Shown here in pieces: positions 24,276-36,100 of a stretch of DNA of 64,000 bases. The DNA is taken from contig JAJNNY010000003.1 in NCBI GenBank assembly GCA_022453515.1, positions 1,178,001 to 1,242,000 of the forward strand, given 5' to 3'. Below the pieces are notes generated by a model. That model did no database searches. It was given only the letters and a program-made list of their open reading frames with translations, and was not told the DNA's origin. Numbering within the stretch: position 1 is the stretch's first letter; each line of letters starts with the position of its first letter. The translations under genes were made by a program, and so were the position numbers. Origin of the DNA: Astrocystis sublimbata. Taxonomy: Eukaryota > Ascomycota > Sordariomycetes > Xylariales > Xylariaceae.

Positions 24276-25067
24276 ACAACACAGGAGCCTGGAAACCGAA
24301 TCAACACACCGTTCACCTGAAATGCGATCAATCGACACTGTGCAGGTAGGAAGGAGACCATCTGGCCAAGTTTATTCCTGGAGCTGGAGTACGACCCATG
24401 TCTTGCAACAATCCGCACAAGGCTACATACACATCATGTATCTTGTTTGCATGAAAGCTTCCTGGATCTGCGGTGGGTATACCATTTCCACCTTACACCA
24501 AGACCTCTCGCCGTTCTATGTGCCCAACTCATGATGATGAGTTGCGCCTCCTTCAGTGATTGCTTCCTATCATTTGTTAGATAAAGACGATGCTGCCCTC
24601 GACTACGAGAAAAAAAAGAAAAAAAGTGAGCGCTTGCTTTCAATGGAAAAGCAGAACGCAATGTTGGCTATATGCGACAAGGAATTCTCTAAAAGAAGCG
24701 GGCGGCCGCGGACGCCGATCCGGCGTTGCGCGGGCGCCGGACTGCATGGGTTCGGAACCCAATATGGCCAGTGCTAATACAAGGATTCCAATTTGCTACG
24801 CAAGGCGAGTACGGATGTATATGCATGTATCTAGGAATGTATGTAGATTTTATGTAGGCAACCGATTGAAAAAAAAAAGCAAGTAACTGATTGAATTGAT
24901 GAAGTGATATGACATGAGATGGAAATGAAACGGGTATCTTGACTTTTCAACACCGAAAGGAGGCTTCCCCCCTTCTTCCGACCTTCGTGATTTGGGGAAC
25001 GTCTATATTCCGCCTAAACGAGAGCTGTACATGCAGAGTCGTAGGTAATTCGTGAGATGTACTAGGC
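24276..25067. other. Intergenic region, 0.8 kb, convergent gene ends
   Basis: Lies between the 3' ends of the acidic orphan (+) and the ceramide synthase (-). It holds AAAAAAAG tracts and a short GC-rich patch at about 24700-24750. No gene is seen. Confidence 0.55.
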
Positions 25068-26565
25068 TCAATCGATCTGCCTCTCGCATCCGATGCGATT
25101 CAGCAGCTCTTTCCGATCGCTATGTCGCGATATGCTCGCGCCGCTCGACCGAGACGCCGCCTGCGCGATCCCCTGCCGCCGCTTCCAGGCGTCGAAATCA
25201 ATCACCTCGGCACTGACCTCCTCGACCATGTGCTCGTTCTCGAACCCGACCTTCTCGTCCTCCTCGACCTCGTCCTCCTCGTCTTCGTCGTCGCTCCGCA
25301 CATCCTCGGCGTTGTCTCCCCGGAGCACCTTGACGGCCACGCGAACGATGGCCCACGACCAGGGAATCATAATGGCTTGGAGAGTGAGCAGATAGGCCAG
25401 GAAACACATGCGTATGCCCTCGGTCATGCAGATGATGCCTTGAGGGTCCCGGAAGCGCGCCACGATGTGCGACCAGCCTTCTGGTGTTGGCAGCGGTCCC
25501 CTCAGGTTGCTCGCATCGCCTACCCAGCATTCTGCTTTCATAAGCCCGGGCGAGTCGCTCCAAACGCTCCAGCACACCATGAGGTAGAAGACATGGCGCG
25601 TAACCAGCCACGTAACCATGAATATGCCGAAAATGACATCGCAGATGGTGGTGAAGCCCAGATACTTCAGACACTTCGCAAGCTTTTTGTCGATGGTTTG
25701 GTCAGCAAATGTGTTCCCAGAATCGCAAGTTTGGACAGATAGGATCTCTTACAGGGAAGATCAACTCAATGATGTCCATCAGAACGAAAATGAGATTGGA
25801 CACTCGAATACAGCTGTAGGTATAAGCGGAGGCGACCAACGTGATGGTAGCAAGATGGTGAGCAATCATCTGCCAGTAATCATGTCGCCGCGCCTCCAGA
25901 TTGACAACTATCAACTGCTGAGTCCAGTATGCAAGCTGCGCCAGCATATAGCCCTTCGTAAGCCCCTCAAGCTCTCTCTGGGGCCAGTCCGTCCACAGCT
26001 CAGGCAGGTTCAGAAAGTATGGTGACGTGGTATAAATGTACTTTTAGGCAGCAGTTAGCGGGATTGCAGGTCTGATTGGGGCTGCGCGCCCAAGGCTTAT
26101 TTACCATTCCCATGGACCAGAACACGGCGTTGTACATGAACATCCAACCCTGCTCCGAGAACCTCGTGATGCGTTTCTTGTTGGTCAGGCCGCACCACCG
26201 AGCGAACGGCGAGAGCACATATTCCATCGAGCCCGCGCGGATGCCGCAGAACAGCACCACGCAGAACCAGACGAAATAGATGTCATCGTGACCGATTGCA
26301 TACTTGCCTGTGTCGGGGTTATAGCCCGACAATGTGAAGAACTTCGACGTCCACTGTCGCTGCTGAGGCAGACATGCGTGGACGAGGCACAGCGTCAAAA
26401 TGGAGTTGAACGAGACTCCTTTATTTAGTAAAAGTGTTAGCTCGCGGAGGCCCTCGTTTTGGTCCCAACAAATGAACAAATACACTTACCGATCTGATGC
26501 TCGAACAGCCACTGAGTCGGGCTCTGCAGCAGCCCGTATCTCGTCGTCTGCTTGTGTCCGGCCAT
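25068..26565 (-). CDS. Ceramide synthase, TLC/Lag1 domain
   Basis: Four exons: 26565-26490, 26418-26105, 26040-25753 and 25682-25068. The phases are consistent and the protein is 430 aa. A TRAM/LAG1/CLN8 domain fills roughly residues 80-330. The Lag1 motif starts at HDYWQMIAHH, where His191-His192 are the catalytic pair. It continues to MDIIELIFPLAKCLKYLG. The enzyme should acylate sphingoid bases with acyl-CoA in the ER. Several hydrophobic helices support membrane insertion. The C-terminus carries an acidic stretch (RSDDEDEEDEVEEDE) of the kind that yeast and fungal enzymes use for regulation. Asp219 of the motif is present, while Glu222 occupies a second acidic position that is usually Asp in the family. 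A sphinganine-analogue-toxin resistance paralogue cannot be excluded, but no cluster genes flank it. Confidence 0.93.
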
Positions 26566-28023
26566 GGTCACTCTCTAGACAAAAAAAAAGCAAATCCTCC
26601 CGCAATGCAATCCTTCCTTCAGTTAAGACCCTCGCAGTGTTCCCGAGGCGTTGCGTGGTGGGTGATGTGTGATCTTGAACCAGATAGACCCGAAGCGATC
26701 CCAAGAAAGACCCCGATTTATCGGGGTCTCGTTTCATACGTGGCTGGACTGTGGTTAGCTAGTCTGCAGGATCATTTTGAAGTGGCTTCCCGCTTGGCCA
26801 AGCTAGAAGGGGCGGTGAGGACGGCCCAGGCGTCGTACGCGCAAACCACGATATACGGAAGGGTAACCTGAATAGGCACAGCTTGCTGGCCCGTCGTACA
26901 TCCCGACAGCGCGGATCTACTAGCTGCTATCCAAGACTAGTATGGTCCCTCAACGGCTCAGCAATACTTGTGTTGAACCAGTGAAGCTCTCCACGTGGTC
27001 AATGTACAGGTGTCGCCATCGTTGCAACCCATGCCGCCGTCTTCTGCATCATGCCGCTTGAAAATCTTGGTTTTGTTCGTTATACAACGTTGCTGGCTGG
27101 TACTATAATCGTCCTCAATGAAATTCGCTGTTGTTCAACCTTGTGTAAACTTGCAAGTCGTTGAGGGTCTGTCTGCATGTGTTCAATTCTCTCCGTCAGT
27201 GCTTATACCGAAAGCGGGTAGTGTAGCCGGCTTCTAGCTCGCCGCCAGTTAGGTTGTAGACAATTTAGCATCAAATCCCTTTATGCAATTGGCCGAGAGT
27301 CATTAACCACCCCAGCTGGACCGAGGGCCAGGGGCCCATTCTTTTCTTGCCCCTGTCTGTCACAGATTTGTTTCCGAGATGTGATCTGTTGGTGGTGGCT
27401 TGACCTTCAGAGCGCACGGTTGTGGCGCCAAGTGAGGAGTCGACGGCAGTTTGATGGAATTCAGTTATTGAGATGCCAGCTGGGATCTTTGGCTGCAATG
27501 GAGACCTTACTCAGATCGGAGATCTGGAAACTGATTTAGACCAATTTGAATTTCAAGACTAAAATTCGAGCAAGCTGTCGCCAAGGTTCTACCAGAAGTA
27601 AGTACTTAATGAATGCGCCATCGAGAGGTTTATTCGCAATCGAGTATCTGACTAATATGATTTCCGTGTGGATCGATTGTGCGACGTGGTCACATCTCTC
27701 GGCAATTGAATGAACATTTTCAATATTTCTAGCACTATTGCACTCCTGAGTTGATGGTGAATATTGTCAGCTCACCTCCAGCTTCAAAAGCTTATCACTG
27801 CCCGCGGGATGGACGTCCGCGATTAGGTGTCAACCATTTTCACTGGCGGAGGGGATTGCCAGAGTTTGGAGTCGGTCGCACAGCATTAATGTATCATCGC
27901 GCCGACAGCCTAAAGTCTGTGTATATACGCTGTTAAAATGTCAGAATGGGACGCTGTGAGATTGGGGTTATTACTGGAAAGTTACTGTGAATAATACGCC
28001 TCTTTTCCTCCGTTTACGAATGA
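26566..28023. other. Divergent intergenic region between ceramide synthase and SDR
   Basis: 1.46 kb with promoters on both sides. Only short unrelated frames are present and no recognisable element was found. Confidence 0.55.
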
Positions 28024-29061
28024 ATGGCCGTAGTGAAAATGGCAGCAGACACGAAAACGTCCACATGGTTAGTGACCGGCACATCTACCGGGATCGGCCG
28101 GTCCATCAGCATCGCAGCGCTCGCCGCCGGCCACAAAGTCGTCGGCACGACGCGGGACGTCGCCAAAGCCCAAGCGACCAACCCCGAGTTCGCAGCGAAA
28201 GGGGGCGTCTGGCTGCAGCTCGACCCTGCTGATCCGGACTCTCTCCGGCAATTTGCCAAAGCCCAAGAAGAGCACGACTTTGATGTGCTTGTGAACAATG
28301 CAGGTTATGCATTCCATGGCGCCGTTGAAGATACGAGGTCAGTAGCTTCACAGTCCGAGTTAAGATAGTTATCTTATTGATCAAATCGTCCATCTTAGTG
28401 AGGAGGAAGTTCAGGACCAGTTCAATGTGAATTTCTTCGGACCGCTCCGGGCCATTCGCGCGCTTCTGCCATCCATGCGCGCAAAGCGTCGTGGGCATAT
28501 CGTCTTGATCAGCAGTGCGATAATGTACGCCGAAGCCTCATCACGAACATCAGCCTTACTGACCGATTGACTAACTGTTTAATAAACTCTCGTGGGGGTA
28601 GATACATGAATGTCCCCGGGCGAGGCGCATATTCCGCTAGCAAAGCCGCCATCGAAGCCATGCACATGTCTCTGCAAAAGGAGGTTCAGGAGTTCGGGAT
28701 CAAGGTTTTGATCGTCGAGCCGGGCTCGTTCCGCACGAGCTGGAATACGAACACAAAGTGTCCTGTCGCGTACGAAGAGACCAATGGATTTAGCCAGGGC
28801 TACAAGGGAACGACAGTCGAGCGGTGGGTTGGGACTGTTCATGATATCAAGACCGCTCCGCTGCCCGATGTGATCAAAGGAGATCCAGATAAAGCGGCGA
28901 AAGAGATCGTGGAGGCTGTTGTCGAAGGCCATGATTATCTTCGTTTGCTTCTGGGACCTGATTGCGTAAGAGGAGTCGAGCAAAGGATTGCTGAGCTGCA
29001 CAGCGACTTGGAAGCAACTAGGGCAATCGCACTGTCCACAGATGCCGATTCTAGCACGTAG
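28024..29061 (+). CDS. Short-chain dehydrogenase/reductase (classical SDR)
   Basis: Three exons: 28024-28337, 28399-28524 and 28602-29061. The protein is 299 aa, or 294 if the better-context ATG at 28039 is used (AAAATGGCA). Counting from that ATG, the cofactor motif is TGTSTGIG at 13-20. The structural NNAG follows in exon 1, the serine in LISSAI, and the catalytic pair in YSASK. The basic residues after the glycine motif suggest NADP(H), as in many fungal members of the 1-acyl-DHAP reductase or retinol-dehydrogenase-like groups. The substrate cannot be read. The donor at the end of exon 2 (AT|GTACGC) and the acceptor TAG at 28599-28601 keep the frame. The gene converges with the MOSC-reductase gene, 170 bp between stops. 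Confidence 0.9.
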
Positions 29062-29230
29062 ATAGAGGTATAGGTATGGGACTCTACATGAGAATTAGAT
29101 GAAAGAAGGCTCGAAATGACGCTGGACTTATAATTATCATGTTACCGTAACTATTGTGTAGGTATTTCATCTATCAAGCTTCCGTTGAGTCTAAAACCAA
29201 ACACCTAGCAACCATCACATAGCTAACCCC

Positions 29231-30984
29231 TTATACCTCAATCGCAATCCTCCCAATACCTCTACTCACACAGCTCAACATAGCCTCCTTCTTCTCCCCC
29301 TCCATCAACGCCGTGCCCCTATGTTCCACATTCCCACTCTTCAGCGCAACTCTACACGTCCCACAGTTGCCGACCTCGCAACTACTCGGCACGTCATCAA
29401 AGTGCTGTCTCAGCACCTCCAGCAACGTCTCCTCGCCGGCAACATTCAAGACCTTGCCTTCCCGATTCGTAACCTCAACCTCGAACGGATCGCCCGTGGC
29501 ATCAGCAGCGAAAGCCTCAAAATGCACTTCATCCTCTCCCATCCCGCACCTCTTCGCCTCCCGCATCGCCTCCTCGAGCATGCGACTAGGCCCACAAACA
29601 TATACATGGGAGTTCCACGATAAATTCTTGAAGATGGCGCCGATATCCATGCGCTGGCCCTTACTCCTATCGTAAATCTTCACCGACTCCTTCAGGCCGT
29701 CCAGACGCTCCGTAAAAGGCACGTCCTCGACGGCGCGCACGCCGTAGTGCAGCGTCGTCTCCCAGTTGATTTTCCGATACTTCTCCATCATAGTCAGGAA
29801 GGCCGTAATCCCGATGCCGCCGACGATGAAAACATGATTACTCGCCGCGCCTGCAGGCGCAACGTCAGAGGTGATGCGCCCGACCTGGATTACGTCGCCC
29901 TCTCTCGCTTCCCGATGCAGGTACGCCGAGCCGCCACGACTGCCTTCCTCAAGCGCAACACCCAGCTCGAAGCGCGCCTCGTTCCCCGAAACAATCGAGT
30001 ACGAGCGCAGCAGACCGTTCGGCAACTTCAGCCTCACATGCGAGCCCAGCTTCACGCCATTCCTATCAACATCCGGATCAGGGCTTACGGCCTCCAGCAC
30101 GAAAGAGGTGATCCTTGCCGTCTGCGCCTTTTTCTCAACAAGCCTATAATCGCACCACGTCTCCGCATCCTTCCCCTCCTGACCCCCAGCAGCAGCCGTA
30201 GCCGCGGCGCGCTTCATCTTCGCCTTAAATTTCACCACGCGCGCCTCAAACTGCTTCCTACTCTCATCCCCCATATCCCCTACTCGCGACAATTCCTCAT
30301 TCATCTCCGCATTCTCCGTGTTCCTATGTAGATACTCCTGGACGCGCTCGATGGTCCACTCCGGCCACCTGCGCTCCACTAACCGGATCTCGTCCCCCGC
30401 CTGGACGGAGCCCTCGGCCAGAACGCGGTAATACCACCCCGTGCGACTTAACTTATAGGTGTTGGGCGCGAAGTTCTTGAGCTGGAAGCGGTGGTTCAGC
30501 TTGAAGCACGGCTGCCGCGGCAGGCTGATCTGCAGCACCACGCCGTTGGACCCGACGGAGAAGACGTCGCCGATGCAGATGTTGCGCTCGTTCATGTGCG
30601 CCGTGACGAAGTTCTCGCCGAAGCCGCCGGGCCGGAAGCGCGGCTCCGCCGACGGGAACTCTTCTTGCCAGCGCGGGTAGTGGGATGAGCAGTCTAGATT
30701 AGATAGCAGTGAGCCTAGGTGATGCTTCAATTGCTTGATTGCTGTAAAAGTCGTGATCACCTACATCCGTGTATGGCTTTGTCCCTGCCGCCGTGGAATG
30801 TGAGGTCGTGCTCATCGGCATCGAGGCCACCAAAGGTGACGTTGATCTTCCCGGCGCGAAGTTCTTTGTCAATCCCAGACTCGATCGTAAGTCCAGTCAT
30901 TGTTTTCATTTTGCTCGTCCGGACTTCCAAGATGGTGTCCTTCTCGAACGGAGCGTATAGGTCTATGTCAGCTGCGGGTGCCAT
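29231..30984 (-). CDS. MOSC domain fused to FMN/2Fe-2S reductase (YiiM + PDR type)
   Basis: Two exons, 30984-30765 and 30693-29231, joined in phase 1 (GTAGGT donor), 560 aa. Residues of about 45-200 form a YiiM-type MOSC domain: HGGRDKAIHGYC, GGFGENF, and PRQPCFKLNHR with the family's Cys. Next comes a phthalate-dioxygenase-reductase-type module: an FMN site RSYSIVSG, an NAD(P) site GGIGITAF and VYVCGPSRM. The C-terminal plant-type ferredoxin has Cys512, Cys517, Cys520 and Cys548 (CX4CX2C...C). MOSC domains handle molybdenum cofactor or sulfur transfer. Bacterial YiiM reduces N-hydroxylated bases. The fused reductase would supply electrons in cis. A role in detoxifying N-hydroxylated or related compounds is an inference. 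No targeting signal is visible. Confidence 0.92.
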
Positions 30985-31370
30985 GGTGTCGACGCCTGGT
31001 TGATGCCCTTTCGCATACTATCACAGGGTTCCAATAGAGCTTTCACTCGAGGTATATATGTGCTGCGGAAAGATAAGTAAAGATGAGAGTAATGTGCCAA
31101 GCAGAATAAGAGGTAATGAATTGCCCATTACGGCGCCCTTATATATAAGCGTTGAACGAATGTGGAAGGCAACATCAAGCATGCATGTCATTCACTAAAA
31201 ACTCGGTCGGGCCCACACAGCGAGGGACGGCTAATCATTGAGTCATTCATTTGCCCGCGTGACGCCGATTTCAGAGATAATCATCTGGAGGAAACCCATC
31301 AAAAGATTACTATGGGACAAAGAAAAACATATGAAACTTGGGGTAGGACAGCTAGATCGCTGCATGAGAT
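30985..31370. other. Short intergenic region, 386 bp
   Basis: Promoter of the MOSC-reductase gene and 3' flank of the KEN-box protein gene. Contains TATATA at about 31140. No gene is seen. Confidence 0.55.
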
Positions 31371-33173
31371 TTAGTCGTCATCTATCTCCTCAATTGGATC
31401 TCCCTCAAAATCGGGCAAACTTCGAATATCAGGTCTACCGTCTGCGGCAAGCTTTCTTCTTTTGCCCCTCCCTTTTCTGCCGCCCTTTGAAATCCCAGCT
31501 TTGAGAGCTGGCGCGGCTGGAGCATTTTCCTTGTGAGCACGCTTGCCTACGAAAGCTTTTGGCATGACAAAGCACGTAGATTTGTGCGACGGCCCGTTTG
31601 TAGATCCCATCGTTGCCACATTGCTGGATGTAGATTCTGAGTCGATCGACCCTTTCGTCGCCATGTTACTTTCCGATGAAGGCTCATGAGATGTCGTGGC
31701 AAGAGTGCTCTCCTGACTTCTGAGAGATATATCTGTTCCACAGGTAGCAACAGTTTCTGTTTGCTCATCCGCGCTGCCAGATGTATCAGAGAGCTGCAGC
31801 TCCACTGCGACTTGATGCGCGGCTTCTTCAATCGCATCTGCCATTATGTCTTCGCTATCCGCATCCTGACCAAAAACGAATTTCATCCATTCGCTGTTGA
31901 GATCATCCGGCTCATCCAGTTTCTTAGGAGATGCGCACTGACGTTTCGAGGGCAGTAAGTCGCGTCTAAGTGGCGATTTTTGAATTCGCCGAGGAATGCA
32001 ACCATTATCGGTAAGCTCTTCAGTGCCAATATGTTTGGTGGAGTCGCATACAGGAGCCAGGTCTGCTTCGCTGGAGAGATGAAGACTAGGCAGCCGGGGC
32101 TGAAGATGAGACGGCAATGTGAGCGCACTGCTCCTCGACGTTTCGGTATGGATTTCTGCAGTGTCCGATACCGTCAAGGCACGACTCGAAGAGTCCCCAG
32201 CCATAACCCAGTCCTTCCATCTCCGCTGCTCTGATTCTTGCGAAAGTGGCACCGGTCGAGTAGGTCGTTCGATCTCAACTACAAGACTACTTCGGTCGTC
32301 TGGGGGGGATGGAGAGGATGATGGAGACCATTCAAGAACTTGGAAGTCATTATGGCGGAGAGGTACAGGTTCATGAATGACCGAAGAAGACGATTGAACA
32401 ACTTTGATGGGTACTTCTGGACAAGCCGGTAGGCTCTGTGAGGCTCGCGTGCTATCATCCGAAGTGACACTCATATATCTACGTCGTCGGGGCTTAGAAG
32501 AGCGCGCACAGTGGCTGTATCTGTGTGCTAGATCATGCCGAGATCTGGGTGCTTGTTGCGCTGGCTGCGGAATGTCAATGTGCCGATCGCTGCTTGACTG
32601 TGAGCCAGTGGCAATACTAGGCCGAACCTCCTGACTTCCAATCTGGATTCTCATGGATGATCTCTTAATGCGCTTGTGCCGTTCGGGGCTATAAGCTGTC
32701 ACGGGCTTCCTGTGGTCGTTCGGGACTCTCTCCGGGGGGCGAGCAGCTCTTGTCCATCTCCTCGTGGCATAAATCTGACCGGGGAACGATATCTCGGGTG
32801 GCTTCTGTAATTTCAAACCCGCCCAGTCTGACTTGGCAAGCAAACGCTTCCGCCTATCGAGATTTGTAGGTTGCGCGGCATGGGTGGCATGTCGAAGAGG
32901 ATCTGCTGGGCTCTCATTCCTGGTTTCTTGTCTGAGAGATGTCGAGGGAGAGAAGGGCACGCGACGATGGGTTTGAGGCACGTTTACCTGATGTAACAGC
33001 TCGGACGAGGATGATTCGGATGGGAGAAACGATATTTTGACGGGGCCTTGTTTGATGCTGGGGTTAAGCAGGTTGCCGCGAGCCTTCGCGAAATGCTGCT
33101 TCTGTCGAGCGACCAGGGTATTGCGCTGTCTTCCGCGGGAGTGGCGGGCCAGACTGCCTTCAGTCCAATTCAT
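31371..33173 (-). CDS. Disordered basic/Ser-rich protein with KEN box, 600 aa, function unknown
   Basis: Single uninterrupted frame. The N-terminus MNWTEGSLARHSRGR followed by RQKQHFAKAR is an ordered-looking basic element. From about 35 to 430 the protein is Ser/Arg/Pro-rich and probably disordered. A short conserved-looking helical block, LNSEWMKFVFGQDADSED, lies near 430-450 and is followed by an amphipathic helix (IEEAAHQVAVELQL). Near the end there is a KEN box (548-550), a bipartite-like basic nuclear signal (563-574) and an acidic tail ending EEIDDD. These suggest a nuclear protein under cell-cycle-dependent proteolysis, which is inference only. I do not recognise the family. The length and lack of stops in 1.8 kb make it a real gene. 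Confidence 0.8.
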   Translation of the reverse strand: MNWTEGSLARHSRGRQRNTLVARQKQHFAKARGNLLNPSIKQGPVKISFLPSESSSSELLHQVNVPQTHRRVPFSPSTSLRQETRNESPADPLRHATHAAQPTNLDRRKRLLAKSDWAGLKLQKPPEISFPGQIYATRRWTRAARPPERVPNDHRKPVTAYSPERHKRIKRSSMRIQIGSQEVRPSIATGSQSSSDRHIDIPQPAQQAPRSRHDLAHRYSHCARSSKPRRRRYMSVTSDDSTRASQSLPACPEVPIKVVQSSSSVIHEPVPLRHNDFQVLEWSPSSSPSPPDDRSSLVVEIERPTRPVPLSQESEQRRWKDWVMAGDSSSRALTVSDTAEIHTETSRSSALTLPSHLQPRLPSLHLSSEADLAPVCDSTKHIGTEELTDNGCIPRRIQKSPLRRDLLPSKRQCASPKKLDEPDDLNSEWMKFVFGQDADSEDIMADAIEEAAHQVAVELQLSDTSGSADEQTETVATCGTDISLRSQESTLATTSHEPSSESNMATKGSIDSESTSSNVATMGSTNGPSHKSTCFVMPKAFVGKRAHKENAPAAPALKAGISKGGRKGRGKRRKLAADGRPDIRSLPDFEGDPIEEIDDD

Positions 33174-36100
33174 GATCTTTGAATCAGAGATAGCGATGCT
33201 CGGTAAATCGATACTGGTGAGTGCTAAAGATGTTGCATGATTGGGTGATGATCTGTGATCCCTGTGGTTGGAGTATCTCGCAAGATGTAGATGGAAAGAT
33301 GACGGAGTGAGAACTGCGTGGTCGCCTGGTCATGCGCATGTGTCTGTCCTTCCATTTGAAGGTTCGCGAGAGATAAGAAGAGCTCCTTCCTTGAGACAGG
33401 CGAGGCATAGCTATGTGTGGCGGGTGTGATTGCCTTCATTTTCCTCGCGCCACGTCTTCGTCGCAGAGGTCAATTGACACCTACCTCGCCTACCTCGATA
33501 ACAATACTAAGCTCAAGTACATGCTTATCGGGATGCGCAGTAAATACCCGTGGTCCCTGTTTGGTCAATTCATCATGGCCAGTTCATCATGTTGTGGTAC
33601 TTGCTATGCGACACATGATGGATGGGTTTCATCACCGACAACTGCGAACCTGTACTCTACGCTGATGCGTGTTGGCGATCAATGCATACAAAAATACGAA
33701 AATATTTACCGTGTCCCTCTGTTGCTTAGTGCGCCATGAGTATGGGACTGTTCATGTTCCATCTATGTTGCCGTCGTGGTCGATAAATTCCTGGGAGTGG
33801 CCAGGTGTATATGGAATTTGTCGACACCCTTCTCGAGAATTCACCCTGTGTTGCCTTACCAAGGGCTGGAACACACACCCCCAAACCTCAAAGACTAGCT
33901 GCCTCTTCCAGACCACATGAGTTGGTGGGCCGTCTGTCCATTGACGTCTCCTTGACGGTGCTGAGAACGGAGCATGGCCGTATGCATGTAAGCATGTCTT
34001 CTGTAGCAATGCAGCAAGCAAAACTTTTCCACGCAATGAAACGGTCGCAGACGCTGCCGCATAGTGTACTAACATCTGGCCATTTGTGTAGTATCGCTTG
34101 CCTAATATCTTGCGCCTGCATATGTAGGCTCACGAAAAGAAGCAATCGGCCGGGCCATCGCGTGAGGGACGGTCGACGGAGCCGTGAGATATCACAAATC
34201 CTACGACCACGCCCCGGCGAGCCCGCCATCCGTATGAGGGATTATTGACTGGTAACAAGTTGGAAATGTATCTGCTTCCGTTGGCTCAACGGCCCATGCT
34301 CTGGCGAGGCTTGTTTAGCTAGCTTAAGCTTGGCGTTAACGAGATGGAGTTGGAGGGTGTAGCAGCCCCAGCCAGCTGAGTTTCCTGCCCGCCAATGAGA
34401 GATTCGCGATAACCAAACCATCGGAATGAGCAAATAGCATCGAGTCACTATTACATCCCGTTGGATCCTTTCTCCCACCCTACCGAGCTTACAACCCCGC
34501 GATCTGGTTCACCAGCCCACTGGTCCTGGTGGAGGCTGCCTATCCGCCGTGTGTGTCGCGTGTGTGTATCTCGGTATGTACCTATATACTTGGAGGCATC
34601 AATCTAGATTCATTGCAAACGTGGTGCGTGGGTCGCTTTCCGTTCGGCTGAGGCAACGCACGCTTTGTGGCCTTATGCAGGGGATCATTGACACAGTACC
34701 TAGGTAGTGAGGCCATTTGTCAAATTCATGTTGCGACCAGACATAACCCCGGCTATACGTCGTGGAGTGAAGAGCTTGCAGCGTTGGCCCGAATTGAAGC
34801 CGAACACAAAGAAACAAAGCGAATGAACCTCGCTCGAGTGAGCTGGAGGAGGCAGACCAACTACTACCGAAAAGAAAATATAGGGCATTGTACATGATGT
34901 ACATGTTAGTAAAGTTGCTATGCATGTCCGTATTCATTTATGCTCACTCGACCAGCAATTCTGACAGGTTGTGGCTGATCCTATCAGACTCGGGAGTATC
35001 ACCAACATGCATGTCTTTCGGATGTTTCATTGAACTGCCGGTCCCTAGATCATTACCAAGATACGGCCCATTTTGATGCACCATGTACTTACTCAAACTG
35101 AGAGCACTCAATAATTGCACTGCCAAACATTTAATTGCCCAACAAATTCAATGAAGACTTCTGTTCTGACTCGAGATGTCGCCGAAAAACGGAGCTAGCT
35201 CGGTATCCTTACCCCACGTTAATTTGTGTCCGGTGGAACGGTTCTGGAGATGGTGCGTTGGAATCCTAGCAAATAGACTCGGTACAACCTGAGAATCCTC
35301 CTAAACAGGATTCAGTGTCTGACAGGTTAGCAAGCATCATGAATCAACGAGGGCTTGCTCTACTCGATTATACACATATACTGCGTATCTGTGCCTGGGT
35401 TGATACAAATGCTAGCCGATACAGGTGGTGCCAGTGCCAGGACATACCCACTGGAATACGGGGGTGGGTCGCCGATGAGTTCAACCATATTCCGGCTTGA
35501 CTTTCACAGCAACATGGCAAGCCTCGATCGGCCAATAGTCAAGCTGTTAAAATAAGCCAGGACGCCCCTTGCAGTCAATATGGATTAGAGGCGGTTGAAG
35601 TGGCTTACGTTCGCCAGCCTCAACTGAACCCTGCATTGGGTCACACGTTATCTGAGCTCAGAAGGTCTTCGAACAGAGACGATCATCACTCGGACGCATG
35701 CGCTCTTGCTCTTGGCGAAACATATAGGCACATACGACGCTATGGCTTTGCTGTTTGAGTCAATTAACGTGATGAGACAGACGTGATAGGATCAATATCT
35801 CTTGCGGATCTAGAATCGGGATGTGACGAGGTATTCTGGTACGACAATGTTCTGGACGGACGGAGGCGGAGACGGAGGCCACATCCGCAATACGGTGCTC
35901 GACATGAGGGCCCAACGGGAACTATGGAAGTTTCCAAGACAAGGGTGCTGGAGCGCTGGAACTTGTCGGTTACCCCGTTCTTAGTACTTGTCGGTTATCA
36001 TAAGCAAAGGTCTTGGCACATGAAAAAAACAGCCGGCTGAAGCCGAGCAGCGCATCGTCGTGTCGCTCTCTCTTGGTGCTCTGAAGTCCGGCCGGGAAGA

